Translations under genes and position numbers: made by a program
Shown here: positions 1 to 8,231 of the stretch, one piece after another
How positions within the stretch are numbered: position 1 is the stretch's first letter
Layout of the letters: every line of letters starts with the position of its first letter
From: Sphingomonas sp. BK580
GTDB lineage: Bacteria; Pseudomonadota; Alphaproteobacteria; Sphingomonadales; Sphingomonadaceae
Reading direction: 5' to 3'
Assembly: GCF_014194975.1 (NCBI RefSeq)
Contig: NZ_JACIAY010000013.1
Coordinates: forward strand, 1-64,000
DNA: 64,000 bases
Notes under the pieces: generated by a model
Database searches by the model: none
Seen by the model: the letters and a program-made list of their open reading frames with translations, nothing else
Told to the model about the DNA's origin: nothing

Positions 1-556
1 TGCGGCGGCTCATGTCGACCGCGAAGACGACCGTGCCCCGGCAGATGACGTCCCCCGCACAAAGGCGCTTGCAAACCCCACGATTAGACGACGGCAGGTC
101 TAGGTAAGCGACATAGACGTTCTGAGCGGCCGAAATTGGGCGAACACAGACGCGACCGGCGGCTAACGTTGCCATGCCAAACTCATAGCGAGCGGGTTTG
201 CGATGGTTGACGTGCGCTGCCTACGTTCCCCCGAATCCCGCGGGACAGCTGCACCGATCGCTTTGGGGGCGCCTGGTGTTTCCTGGAACGTCTGCCCCGA
301 TCGACCCGTCGTCATGAGGGCGCGAAGCACGATAGCGGGTTCTACCTTCCGGTGGAAGAGCGTCGCGCCCTTCAACAGTCCGCTTCGATCGACCCGTCCG
401 CCTTTACCCGCCGCGCCTCCGTGCGGGACTACCGTCCCGCCGCACTGCCGCCGAGCTGACCCGAGGGTCTGGCGCGGTGAAGCCCTGGCGGCATCGGAGC
501 GCGCACTGCTCTGCTTCTCAGCTTTGAACGACGCTCCGCAGGGTACATAAGACCTG
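1..556. other. Left-edge stretch with no confident gene
   Basis: No recognisable product is encoded here. One open frame on the minus strand starts at an ATG at 173-175 and stays open to the left edge (about 58 codons, with several cysteines). It has no clear Shine-Dalgarno and no motif I recognise, so it could be the start of a gene running off the window or chance. The other long frames here are low-complexity Arg/Ser/Ala-rich readings typical of non-coding frames in GC-rich DNA. The stretch before 557 should hold the promoter of the LysR gene; I cannot place its elements. Confidence 0.3.
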
Positions 557-1483
557 ATGCGAAACGACGTGCTCAGACGCCTCGACGCGGACCTTCTACT
601 TACGCTGGACGCGCTGCTCGCGGAGTCGAATGTGACACGCGCGGCGCAGCGGCTCGGAGTGCAGCAGTCGGCGCTGTCGGCGCGACTGGCGCGCCTGCGC
701 GCGATTTTCGCGGATCGCCTGTTCGTGCCCTCGGCCGACGGGCGCGGCGTTTCGCCCACCCCTCGTGCGCTCGATCTGGCCCCGACGCTGAGCCAGGTGC
801 TCGGCCTGCTCGACGCGATGGTGGAGCCCGCTTCCGACTTCGATCCTGCGACCTCACGGCGAACGTTCGTGGTGGCGCTTCACGAGATTCCGGCCGTGAT
901 GCTGGGGCCGGAGCTCGCACCTCTTCTCGCCGCCTCGGCCCCGCTGGCGAGGCTTGCCATGATCGCCCCCGACCCGGCGAGCCTCGCTGAACGGCTCGAG
1001 CAGGGCTCGATCGACGTCGTGGTCGGCACCGGCGAGCAGGCGCGCGAGGGCTGGCTGGCTCGCAGCCTCTTCAAGGACGCCTTCGTGACCGCGCAGCGCA
1101 GGGGGCACCCTCGCGGAGGCGGCGCGCTCGATCTGGACGCGTTCGCCGCCTCCGAGCACGTCCTCGTATCTGCGGATGGCGGCGGGTTCTTCGGGCAGGT
1201 CGACGCGAGGCTTGCCGCGTTGGGACTGGAGCGGCGAGTGGCGCTTTCCGTTCAGACCTACTCGCTCGCGCCGACGATCGTCGCCGCCAGCGACCTGCTC
1301 TGCACACTGCCGAGCCGCTTCCTGCATCGCTTCCGCGACGTCTTGGACCTGTTCGACCCGCCCCTGGACCTGCCTCCCGCCGAACTCGCCGCCTACTGGC
1401 ATCCGCGCGTCCAGGAGGATGCGGGTCACCGATGGTTCAGGGGCCTGCTCTTCGCAGCGGCCGGGGCGACGGCGAAGGAGTGA
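557..1483 (+). CDS. LysR-family transcriptional regulator
   Basis: This 308-residue protein has the size and layout of a LysR-type regulator. Residues about 9-66 form the N-terminal winged helix-turn-helix (LDALLAESNVTRAAQRLG, then QQSALSARLARLR). A substrate-binding-like domain fills the rest, starting near FVVALHEIPAVML and ending with the usual YWHPRVQED...WFRGLL segment found in NodD/PnbR-type members. The ligand is unknown. It converges on the M28 peptidase gene and their 3' ends overlap by 47 bp, so it is not clearly the regulator of that gene. The ATG at 557 is preceded by only a weak ribosome site. Confidence 0.9.
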   Translation: MRNDVLRRLDADLLLTLDALLAESNVTRAAQRLGVQQSALSARLARLRAIFADRLFVPSADGRGVSPTPRALDLAPTLSQVLGLLDAMVEPASDFDPATSRRTFVVALHEIPAVMLGPELAPLLAASAPLARLAMIAPDPASLAERLEQGSIDVVVGTGEQAREGWLARSLFKDAFVTAQRRGHPRGGGALDLDAFAASEHVLVSADGGGFFGQVDARLAALGLERRVALSVQTYSLAPTIVAASDLLCTLPSRFLHRFRDVLDLFDPPLDLPPAELAAYWHPRVQEDAGHRWFRGLLFAAAGATAKE

Positions 1484-2825
1484 GCGGTCGATCGGCTAGC
1501 AGCCGGAGGACGGTGGTCCAGACCCGCACGTTCTGCCGCAGGGCGGACATGTCGACTTGGTCGAGCGTGTCCCGGGCGTTGTGATGCGTGTCGAACAGGA
1601 GGGTCGCGTCCTGATCTAGACGCAGCAGCGGCACGCCGGCCGCCTTGAGCACGTCGGCGTCGGGCGGCCCGCTGGCGCTCCGGTCCGTGCGTACGAGGAC
1701 GTTTTCGGAAGCCAGACCGGCGGCAAGACGGCGATCGAGCCCGGGATCGCCCAGATCGGGAAGGCGCAGGCCGACGATCCGTCCGCCCCCCCAGTCGCTC
1801 TCGGCGGCCAGATCGATGCCAGCGAGCTCGCGGCGATGCAGTTCGATGTATCGGCGAGCGCCCGCGAAGTTCGGGTACGATCCCGGCTGCGTCACCTCCT
1901 CGGCGCCGAAGAGGACCAGCCGGATGGAGCGAAGCGGCCTGTGCGGCCGGTCGTGTAGCGCCTTCACGGCGGCGACCACCGCGGCGATGCCGAAGCCGTC
2001 GTCGGAGGCGCCCGTGCCCTGCTCCCAGCTGTCCAGGTGCGCGGAGACGAGGACGGCCGGTGCCGTCGGGTCTCGACCGGGTAGGGTCGCCACGACGTTC
2101 TGGGTGACAGCCCGCCCTGACCAACCAGCGCCCGGTCGCAGGCGCAGAGTGACCGGCCCCTTCGTGGCGAGACGGCCGAGCTCCTCCGCGTCCGGCGGCG
2201 AGATCGCGAAGGCGGGGAACGGCCGCGCCAGCGGCTTGGTCGCGCCGCTGCTCGCGAGCCTTTCGTGGTGGGTCGCGAGCGATCGCAGTACGAAGCCTGC
2301 GGCACCTTTCCGGGCCGCCGCGGCTGGCCCTTCGGACCGCATTACGACCAGCCGCAGGTATCCGGCGCCGTCGGCTGTGCCCGGCAGGGCCTCGAGCACG
2401 GCGACGATGCGGCCCCGGACGCTGTCGGCGGGCGCGGCCAGGAACGCGGCATAGGTGTCGTACGCCACCACGCGAGCGGTGACCGTCGGACCGGAGACAA
2501 GCCCGCCGAGCGGGGTCGCGACGAGCCTCCTGCGCTCCGGCGCGATCACGTCGACGGCTGCATCGCCGGGCGACCAGCGGAGTATCGGAAAACTCTCGAT
2601 GGCGACGTGGGACAGGCCGAAGGCGCGCAGTCGCCCTGCCAGCCATGCGGCCGCAGCGCGATCGGCCGGAGACCCGGCGGGGCGCGCGCCGAAGCGCGTC
2701 GTCAGCTCGGCGAGAAGAGCGGGAGCAACCTCGCTCGCGACTGCTGGGGCCGGCGGCCGCTCATCTCTGGCGCCAGCCGGCGAGGCCAGCAGCAGCGCCA
2801 GCATGGCTGCGACGCGCGGGATCAT
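1437..2825 (-). CDS. Secreted M28-family zinc aminopeptidase
   Basis: This 462-residue enzyme has an N-terminal signal peptide (hydrophobic residues 4-15, cleavage near AGA-RD), so it acts in or beyond the periplasm. The M28 metal site is complete: VSAHLDSWEQG (H263, D265), ASDDGFG (D275/D276), FGAEEV (E309 catalytic, E310 ligand), AESDW (D344) and DTHHNARDT (H414/H415). Residues about 100-235 fit the protease-associated insert common in this family. It probably removes N-terminal residues from peptides. The start overlaps the stop of the upstream MBL gene in an ATGA, indicating a two-gene operon. Its 3' end runs 47 bp into the convergent LysR gene. Confidence 0.9.
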   Translation of the reverse strand: MIPRVAAMLALLLASPAGARDERPPAPAVASEVAPALLAELTTRFGARPAGSPADRAAAAWLAGRLRAFGLSHVAIESFPILRWSPGDAAVDVIAPERRRLVATPLGGLVSGPTVTARVVAYDTYAAFLAAPADSVRGRIVAVLEALPGTADGAGYLRLVVMRSEGPAAAARKGAAGFVLRSLATHHERLASSGATKPLARPFPAFAISPPDAEELGRLATKGPVTLRLRPGAGWSGRAVTQNVVATLPGRDPTAPAVLVSAHLDSWEQGTGASDDGFGIAAVVAAVKALHDRPHRPLRSIRLVLFGAEEVTQPGSYPNFAGARRYIELHRRELAGIDLAAESDWGGGRIVGLRLPDLGDPGLDRRLAAGLASENVLVRTDRSASGPPDADVLKAAGVPLLRLDQDATLLFDTHHNARDTLDQVDMSALRQNVRVWTTVLRLLADRPLTPSPSPRPLRRAGP

Positions 2826-3790
2826 CGGGCGTCGCGGTTCCCGTAGTCGACCGGTACGAACTCGTAGCCCGTGCCCACCGTCCGAACGTGCCCGACGCCC
2901 GGGAACGGAAGATGCGGAGCCGCGACGAGGGCGCGATCCCGGGCGAACTCGGCGAACGAGCTCTTTCGGACCGCCGCTGCCTGGCCGGGATCGACGTCGT
3001 ACACGATCGTGACTTCCGGCCGCGGCATCTGCACTGCGGCAACGTGCACGATGTCGCCGATGAAGATGATCCGCTCGCCCTCGCTCTCCAGCGTGTAGAA
3101 GGCGCTGCCGGGCGTATGTCCGGGATGGAGGCTGGCCGTTATGCCGGGCACCACCTCAGTCGTCCCGGAGAACCCCGCGACCTTGCCGGCGTCGACGTAG
3201 GGCTTCACCGTCTTGATCGCCTCCTCGAAGTACTTGGGGGCGTAGCCGCTCCGAGCCGCGTTGCCGGCGTCGAGGAAGAAGTCGAGATCGGGCTGGCCGA
3301 CGTGCAGCGTGGCGTTCGCAAAGACGCGTCGGCCTCCCGCCACCAGTCCGCCGCTGTGATCGGTGTGGACATGGGTGATGAGGATGTCGGTGATCTGTTC
3401 GGGACGGAAGCCGGCCGCTTCGAGGCTTGCGACGAGCTTGCCGCCGTTGCCCGGTCCGAAGAGTTCGCCGGAGCCGGTGTCGACCAGCACGAGTCGGTCC
3501 GGCAGTTGCACGAGGAAGGCGTTGATCGAGGCTTCGACCGGATTTGACAGGAAGCCGGCACGCAGCAGCGCATCGGTCCGACCCGCCGTCGTGGACCGCA
3601 GCAAGGTGTGCAGGTCTTGGGGCACGGTGCCATCGGACAGGGCTGTGACCGTCACCGCGCCGACGCGGAAGCGGTAGAAGTCGGCACCCTGCAGCATGAC
3701 TGTGGACGGACGCTGCACCTGGGCCGATGCGGGCTGGGCCGACGGCGTGAGCGAGAGCGCGAGAGCGGAAAGAAGGGCGGCGGATTTCAT
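2822..3790 (-). CDS. Secreted MBL-fold metallo-hydrolase
   Basis: This 322-residue protein has a signal peptide (residues 1-24, cleavage after ASA) and the metallo-beta-lactamase signature ITHVHTDHSGG (H140, H142, D144, H145). The further ligand motifs LHPGHTPGSAFY and IIFIGDIVHV follow. The MBL-fold protects two zinc ions; the substrate cannot be read from sequence, and lactonases, quorum quenchers and beta-lactam-like hydrolases share this layout. A good AGGAG lies 5 nt before the ATG. It is the first gene of the operon with the M28 peptidase, which suggests a shared role in degrading extracellular peptides or amides. Confidence 0.88.
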   Translation of the reverse strand: MKSAALLSALALSLTPSAQPASAQVQRPSTVMLQGADFYRFRVGAVTVTALSDGTVPQDLHTLLRSTTAGRTDALLRAGFLSNPVEASINAFLVQLPDRLVLVDTGSGELFGPGNGGKLVASLEAAGFRPEQITDILITHVHTDHSGGLVAGGRRVFANATLHVGQPDLDFFLDAGNAARSGYAPKYFEEAIKTVKPYVDAGKVAGFSGTTEVVPGITASLHPGHTPGSAFYTLESEGERIIFIGDIVHVAAVQMPRPEVTIVYDVDPGQAAAVRKSSFAEFARDRALVAAPHLPFPGVGHVRTVGTGYEFVPVDYGNRDAR

Positions 3791-4417
3791 GGGAACTCCT
3801 GAAGGGTTCTTGGCGATCTAAGGGGGCGACGCCTGAGTGGGAGGTCGGTCCTGTCGTTACGTCCCATCGACGGCAGCGTTGCCCCTTGATGCGGCACCTG
3901 AGCGAGCGAGAAAGCGCCGCCGTTCTGAACTGTCTTCGTTAGCGCCGCACCGTTGCGTTTTGCAGCAGCCCTCCTTCGCCGTAATGGAAGGATGCATTCA
4001 TGCTGGTACTTAGACCGGCGAGGAAGGCCGCTGGAAAAGGAATTATAGTCCCTCTGGCATGTTTTGCCGTTTCGCGGTTATCGGAGCGTTTCAGGTGCGC
4101 ACGCGAGGCAGTGGTGCCTAACAGTCTGTTGATTTAACCAGGTCTATAGGTAAGTTCTTGATTTTACGCTGACCTTCAAACCACCTGAGATGTGTCTTCT
4201 GCATCTAAGGCAGCAGGTCGATACTTGGCAGGGTTGCCCGAGAACGTCGACCGTCGAGGCGTCTCACCGGCTGCTCTGTTCGTAATAGTTATCATGTGCC
4301 GCATGGATCGACCTGCCAGGATGCCGCCCGATTGTTGCGCGGGGCGCCCGACTCATCGCACAACGACGCCGTTGCGATAGCGAAGGGATCAGCGAGTTGC
4401 TGCTTGACGGAGGTTGG
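3791..4417. other. Intergenic region between divergent genes
   Basis: About 630 bp separate the leftward MBL-peptidase operon from the rightward M19-like gene. No open frame here has convincing content. The middle part (about 4000-4190) is clearly richer in A/T than its surroundings and probably holds the divergent promoters. I could not assign -35/-10 pairs with confidence and see no repeat of note. Confidence 0.5.
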
Positions 4418-5524
4418 ATGTTGATTGGCCGTCGATCGATGGTTGGGACAGGTCTCGCCTTGGCAGCCGCGCCAGGGCTGGCGGCTGGTGGGTTGAAGCC
4501 CACCATCAAGCGGCTTTACGGTCGCGCTATCGTCATCAACGGCAATCTCGGAGGCCCCTTCTTCGAGGAGCGTCGACTGACCTTTGCGGAAGTCGCGGAG
4601 ATTCGCTCATCGGGCCTCACGGCTGCGAAGGTCACGCTGGGAGGCGACGGCATGGATCGGGCCACGACGCTTGCGCAACTGCGTCGGCTCGAACGCACCA
4701 TCGACGTAAACCGCGACGTGTTCATGCGGATCGGCAAGACGGCGGATCTCATTAGCGCCAAGCGTTCCGGACTCGTCGGACTCATCCCATCCTTCGAAGG
4801 CGGCAGCATGCTGGAGGGCAGGGTCGACGCCATCGACGCGTTCCGATCGCTCGGCGTGCTCGTCATGGGGCTCAGCTACAACCGTCGCACCCCGTTCGGG
4901 TCGGGGGTTCTCGATCCCTGGTCGATTGGCCTGACGTCGCTCGGTCGTGAGGCGGTCGCTCGGATGAATGCTCTGGGCGTGACCGTGGACGTCAGTCACA
5001 GCGACGAGAGCACTGGATTGCAGGCGATTGAGGCGTCACGCCAGCCCGTCCTCGTCACCCACGCCGGCAGCTCGGCTGTCCACGCTCATCCCCGCAACAA
5101 GTCCGATCGGCTGATCAGGGCCTTAAGTGAGCGAGGAGGAGTCTTCGGCCTCTATGAGCTGACCTTCATAGCCGGCAACGACCATCAGCAGTCCCTCAGC
5201 GACTACATGGCTCATCTGGATCACCTACTGAACGTAGCGGGGGAGGACCATGTCGGGGTCGGAAGCGATGCCGCCATCGGTCGCTTCGACACTTCAGCCG
5301 CCAGCATGTCTGCCTGGGATGCTGATATCGCGCGACGGCGAGCTGCCGGCGTGGGAGCACCCGGCGAAGGGCGGCCGCCTTTCGTTACCGAACTGAACCG
5401 GGCCGATCGCATGGAGCTCATCGCGGCGGCGCTTGCCAGCAGGGGATATCGCGCTCGCGTGATCGAAAAGGTGCTGGGAGGGAACTTCGAAAGAGTTTTC
5501 TCCGAAACATGGTTGCAAGGTTAG
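4418..5524 (+). CDS. Membrane dipeptidase (M19) homologue, exported
   Basis: This 368-residue protein resembles M19/renal dipeptidases. Visible family motifs are PSFEGGSML (bridging Glu), VTHAGSS...HAHPRNKSD, and HLDHLLNVAGEDHVGVGSDAA. The N-terminal HxD metal motif is absent: the equivalent site reads INGNLGG (N41, N43), so catalysis by the standard binuclear site is doubtful. The ATG at 4418 is preferred over an in-frame TTG at 4397, because GGAGG ends 4 nt upstream and the product then begins with a Tat-like signal (GRRSMVGTGLALAAAPGLAAG). It is likely periplasmic. No gene follows closely, so it seems monocistronic. Confidence 0.82.
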   Translation: MLIGRRSMVGTGLALAAAPGLAAGGLKPTIKRLYGRAIVINGNLGGPFFEERRLTFAEVAEIRSSGLTAAKVTLGGDGMDRATTLAQLRRLERTIDVNRDVFMRIGKTADLISAKRSGLVGLIPSFEGGSMLEGRVDAIDAFRSLGVLVMGLSYNRRTPFGSGVLDPWSIGLTSLGREAVARMNALGVTVDVSHSDESTGLQAIEASRQPVLVTHAGSSAVHAHPRNKSDRLIRALSERGGVFGLYELTFIAGNDHQQSLSDYMAHLDHLLNVAGEDHVGVGSDAAIGRFDTSAASMSAWDADIARRRAAGVGAPGEGRPPFVTELNRADRMELIAAALASRGYRARVIEKVLGGNFERVFSETWLQG

Positions 5525-5739
5525 ACGCGGCCTCGGATGACCGATCGAGGGCCCCTTTCAGGGTGGCTAAGGGGATTCGTGCAGCGTCGTTGCGCTTGAG
5601 GAGGCGGTCGGGTGGAACGATCGCCCTCTGGAGTATCCGTCGTCGAGATCAAGACGCAAGTATCGGGCGCCGGTCAACGATTGACTCGAATAAACGGCTT
5701 TAATCTCTTGACCTGACGCCCCGTTCGCCCGTCGAACCA

Positions 5740-7101
5740 TCAGGCTCCCAGCCCCCCCCCTAGAGCCTGGAACAGGCGCACGGCGGCGGACAGGCGGTCA
5801 GACCGCGCCTGCACCAATGCGAGGTCGGCGGACAGCAGACTACGCTGCGCGTCCAGCTGTTCGAGGTAGGGTGAGTAGCCGGCATCGAAGCGGTTGATGG
5901 CGTGCCGCAGTGCGGTCGCGACGGCGGCACGCTGCTTCGTCAGCGCTGCCTCCTGCTCGGCGTAGCGCTTCTGCTCCGCGAGGGCGTCCTCGACCTCGCG
6001 GAAGGCATCGAGGACCGTCCGGCGGTAGGCGAAGGCCGCCTGGTCGCGGCGGGCTGCAGCTGCGTCGGACTGCGCCCGCAGGCGCCCTCCCTGGAACAGC
6101 GGCGCAAGGATGCTGCCGCCGAGTTGGAACACGTCGATGGGGCTTCGGAGCAGTGTGGAAAGCGCTATTCCTCCGGTTGCGCCGAGCTGCAGCGAGGGCA
6201 GGAAGGCGGCGCGTGCGGCGTCCAGACGTTGGTCGGCGGCAACGACCTGCTCCTCGGCCTGAACGACGTCGGGGCGCGCGCGCAGCAGGTCGGCCGGCAC
6301 GGTCGCTTCGACGACGGGAAGCGCCAGCTCTCCGAGCGGGCGACCTCGCGCGACGGACGCGGGCTCGTCGCCGGTCAGCACGCTGAGGCCGTTCTCCTGC
6401 CGACGGATCGCCAGTTCCGTGATCGGAATCTGCTGTTCGGTCGCCCTGAAGTCGCCCTCCGCCTGCGCCAGCTCCAGGCTGGCGGAATAGCCTGCTTCGG
6501 TGCGGCGCTGCGCTAAGCGGAGCGATGCCCGGCGCGCGTCGAGCGTCGCGCGCAGAACTTCCAGGCGTGCGTCGAGCGCGAGCAGCGCCACGTAGCCGCC
6601 TGCCGCGGACGCAGCGACGGCGAGGCGAACGCCGTCGCGTCCGGCGCGGGTCGCCAGCAGGTCGGCCCGCGCGGCGGCGGTTGCGTTGCGCAGCCGACCG
6701 AAGAGATCGGCGTCGTAGGAGACGGACAGCTGCACCTGCCCGGCTGTCTGGTCGGCTCCTTCGCCGAAGGCGTTGACTGTGCGTTCGCGTGCGCCGCTTG
6801 CGCTCGCGGACGCGCTCGGAAGCTGCGCTCCGCGCGCCGCGGCGAACTGTGCACGGGCCTCCTCCACGCGGGTGGCGGCGATCGCGACGTCCAGGTTGCG
6901 GTCGAGCGCCCGCGCGACGATGGCTGTGAGCGCGGGCTCGCCGAAGCGGTTCCACCACGCCGGATCCAGCCTGCCTCCCGCTGCCGCTCCGTCGCGCCAC
7001 GCCGCGGGCGCGACGACCGCGGCGGAAAGCGGCGTCTCTGGGCGCGGCCCCGCGCAGCCTGAGAGCAGCGCCGCCGACAGCAGCGGAAGCGCGGGCTTCA
7101 C
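5740..7101 (-). CDS. Outer-membrane efflux lipoprotein, NodT/TolC family
   Basis: This 453-residue protein is the outer-membrane channel of a tripartite efflux pump. It begins with a lipoprotein signal ending LLSGC (lipidated Cys at about residue 16). The two repeated OEP halves follow (WWNRFGEPALTAIVARALDRN; later LLRARPDVVQAEEQVVAADQ and APLFQGGRL). The start is a GTG at 7101 whose GTGA overlaps the stop of the upstream adaptor gene, so longer in-frame readings are read-through of the adaptor region in another frame. It is the last gene of a three-gene operon with the MFS pump and HlyD adaptor. A C8 run near the end encodes the C-terminal glycines. Confidence 0.9.
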   Translation of the reverse strand: MKPALPLLSAALLSGCAGPRPETPLSAAVVAPAAWRDGAAAGGRLDPAWWNRFGEPALTAIVARALDRNLDVAIAATRVEEARAQFAAARGAQLPSASASASGARERTVNAFGEGADQTAGQVQLSVSYDADLFGRLRNATAAARADLLATRAGRDGVRLAVAASAAGGYVALLALDARLEVLRATLDARRASLRLAQRRTEAGYSASLELAQAEGDFRATEQQIPITELAIRRQENGLSVLTGDEPASVARGRPLGELALPVVEATVPADLLRARPDVVQAEEQVVAADQRLDAARAAFLPSLQLGATGGIALSTLLRSPIDVFQLGGSILAPLFQGGRLRAQSDAAAARRDQAAFAYRRTVLDAFREVEDALAEQKRYAEQEAALTKQRAAVATALRHAINRFDAGYSPYLEQLDAQRSLLSADLALVQARSDRLSAAVRLFQALGGGLGA

Positions 7102-8231
7102 GGCGGCGGCGCCCGGTCCACGTGGGCCTCCACGGACATACCTGGACGAAGATGCCGCGCGAGCGGCTGGCCCGCGTCGATCTGGATCCGCACGCCGATG
7201 CGCTGCGGCACCTTGATGAAGTTGCCGGTCGCGTTGTCGGGCTTGAGCACCGCGAACTCGGAGCCGGTCGCAGGCGAGATGCGCTCCACGCGTCCGCGCA
7301 GAGTCGCGCCGAGGGCGTCCACCGAGACAGTCGCGCGCTGGCCTGGCGCCATGCCGCGGGTCTGACGCTCCTTGTAGTTGGCGATGACCCAGCGATCGGG
7401 GGGCACAAGGGCCATGAGCTGGGTACCGTTGGTGACGTACTGTCCCACCCGGACGCCGACCTCTCCGAGCTGCCCTCCCTCTGGCGCTCGGATCACGGTG
7501 TTGGAAAGGTCGATCTCCGCGAGGCGGAGGGCGGCCTTGGCTCCCTCGACCTGCGCCGCCAGGCCTTCGCGGCCCACGTCGACGGTGAGGACGTTCTCCC
7601 GCGCGACCGCGGCGGCGGCGCGGGCCTGCCGGAGCCCGGCCTCGGCCTGCGCGAGCGCCGCGCCCGTCTGGTCGCGCTCGCGCGCCGAGATCGAGCCGTC
7701 GCCCACCAGGTCGCTCGCCCGCCGCATGTCGAGCAGCGCGCGGCGAAGCTGCGCCTGGGCGTTGGCGACGTTGGCGAGCTGGCTCTGGAGCTCCGCGGAT
7801 CGCGCGGCCCGGGCCTGCGACGCGTTGGCGAGCTGCGCCTCGGCGTTGCGCACGCTCGCGTGCGCCTGCGCCACGCGGGCGCGGTAGATCCGTTCGTCGA
7901 TCCGGGCGAGCACGGAGCCCGCCGGGACCATCTGGTAGTCGCGCACCGCGACCTGGACGACGTAGCCGCTGACCTGCGGCGCAATGATGGTGGTTCGGCC
8001 GCGTACGTAGGCGTTTTCGGTGTTCGCGTCGGCGCCGACGAACGGGGGAACGCGCCATACGGCGAGGATCGCCAGCACGGCCGCGATCGTCAGCGCAGCC
8101 ACGACCCCGATCACCAGAGGGCCATGCCGGACCGGCCGCCATGCTCCTGAGGGTCGGACCTCCGCTTGGGACGGAGCGGATGGCGGCGGCGGTGGGGGCG
8201 GCGACGCTGCCGACGCGGCGGCTTCCGTCAT
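7098..8231 (-). CDS. HlyD/EmrA-family periplasmic adaptor
   Basis: This 377-residue membrane-fusion protein links the inner-membrane MFS pump to the NodT-type channel. It has a proline/serine-rich N-terminus, one membrane anchor at about residues 38-60 (VIGVVAALTIAAVLAILAVW), a split biotinyl-lipoyl domain (TIIAPQVSGYVVQVAVRDYQ and VIRAPEGGQLGEVGVRVGQYV) and a long alpha-helical hairpin between the halves. A beta-barrel segment (WVIANYKERQTRGMAPGQ) follows, as in EmrA. Start and stop overlap the neighbouring genes by 4 bp, so the three genes are translated together. Confidence 0.93.
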   Translation of the reverse strand: MTEAAASAASPPPPPPPSAPSQAEVRPSGAWRPVRHGPLVIGVVAALTIAAVLAILAVWRVPPFVGADANTENAYVRGRTTIIAPQVSGYVVQVAVRDYQMVPAGSVLARIDERIYRARVAQAHASVRNAEAQLANASQARAARSAELQSQLANVANAQAQLRRALLDMRRASDLVGDGSISARERDQTGAALAQAEAGLRQARAAAAVARENVLTVDVGREGLAAQVEGAKAALRLAEIDLSNTVIRAPEGGQLGEVGVRVGQYVTNGTQLMALVPPDRWVIANYKERQTRGMAPGQRATVSVDALGATLRGRVERISPATGSEFAVLKPDNATGNFIKVPQRIGVRIQIDAGQPLARHLRPGMSVEAHVDRAPPP

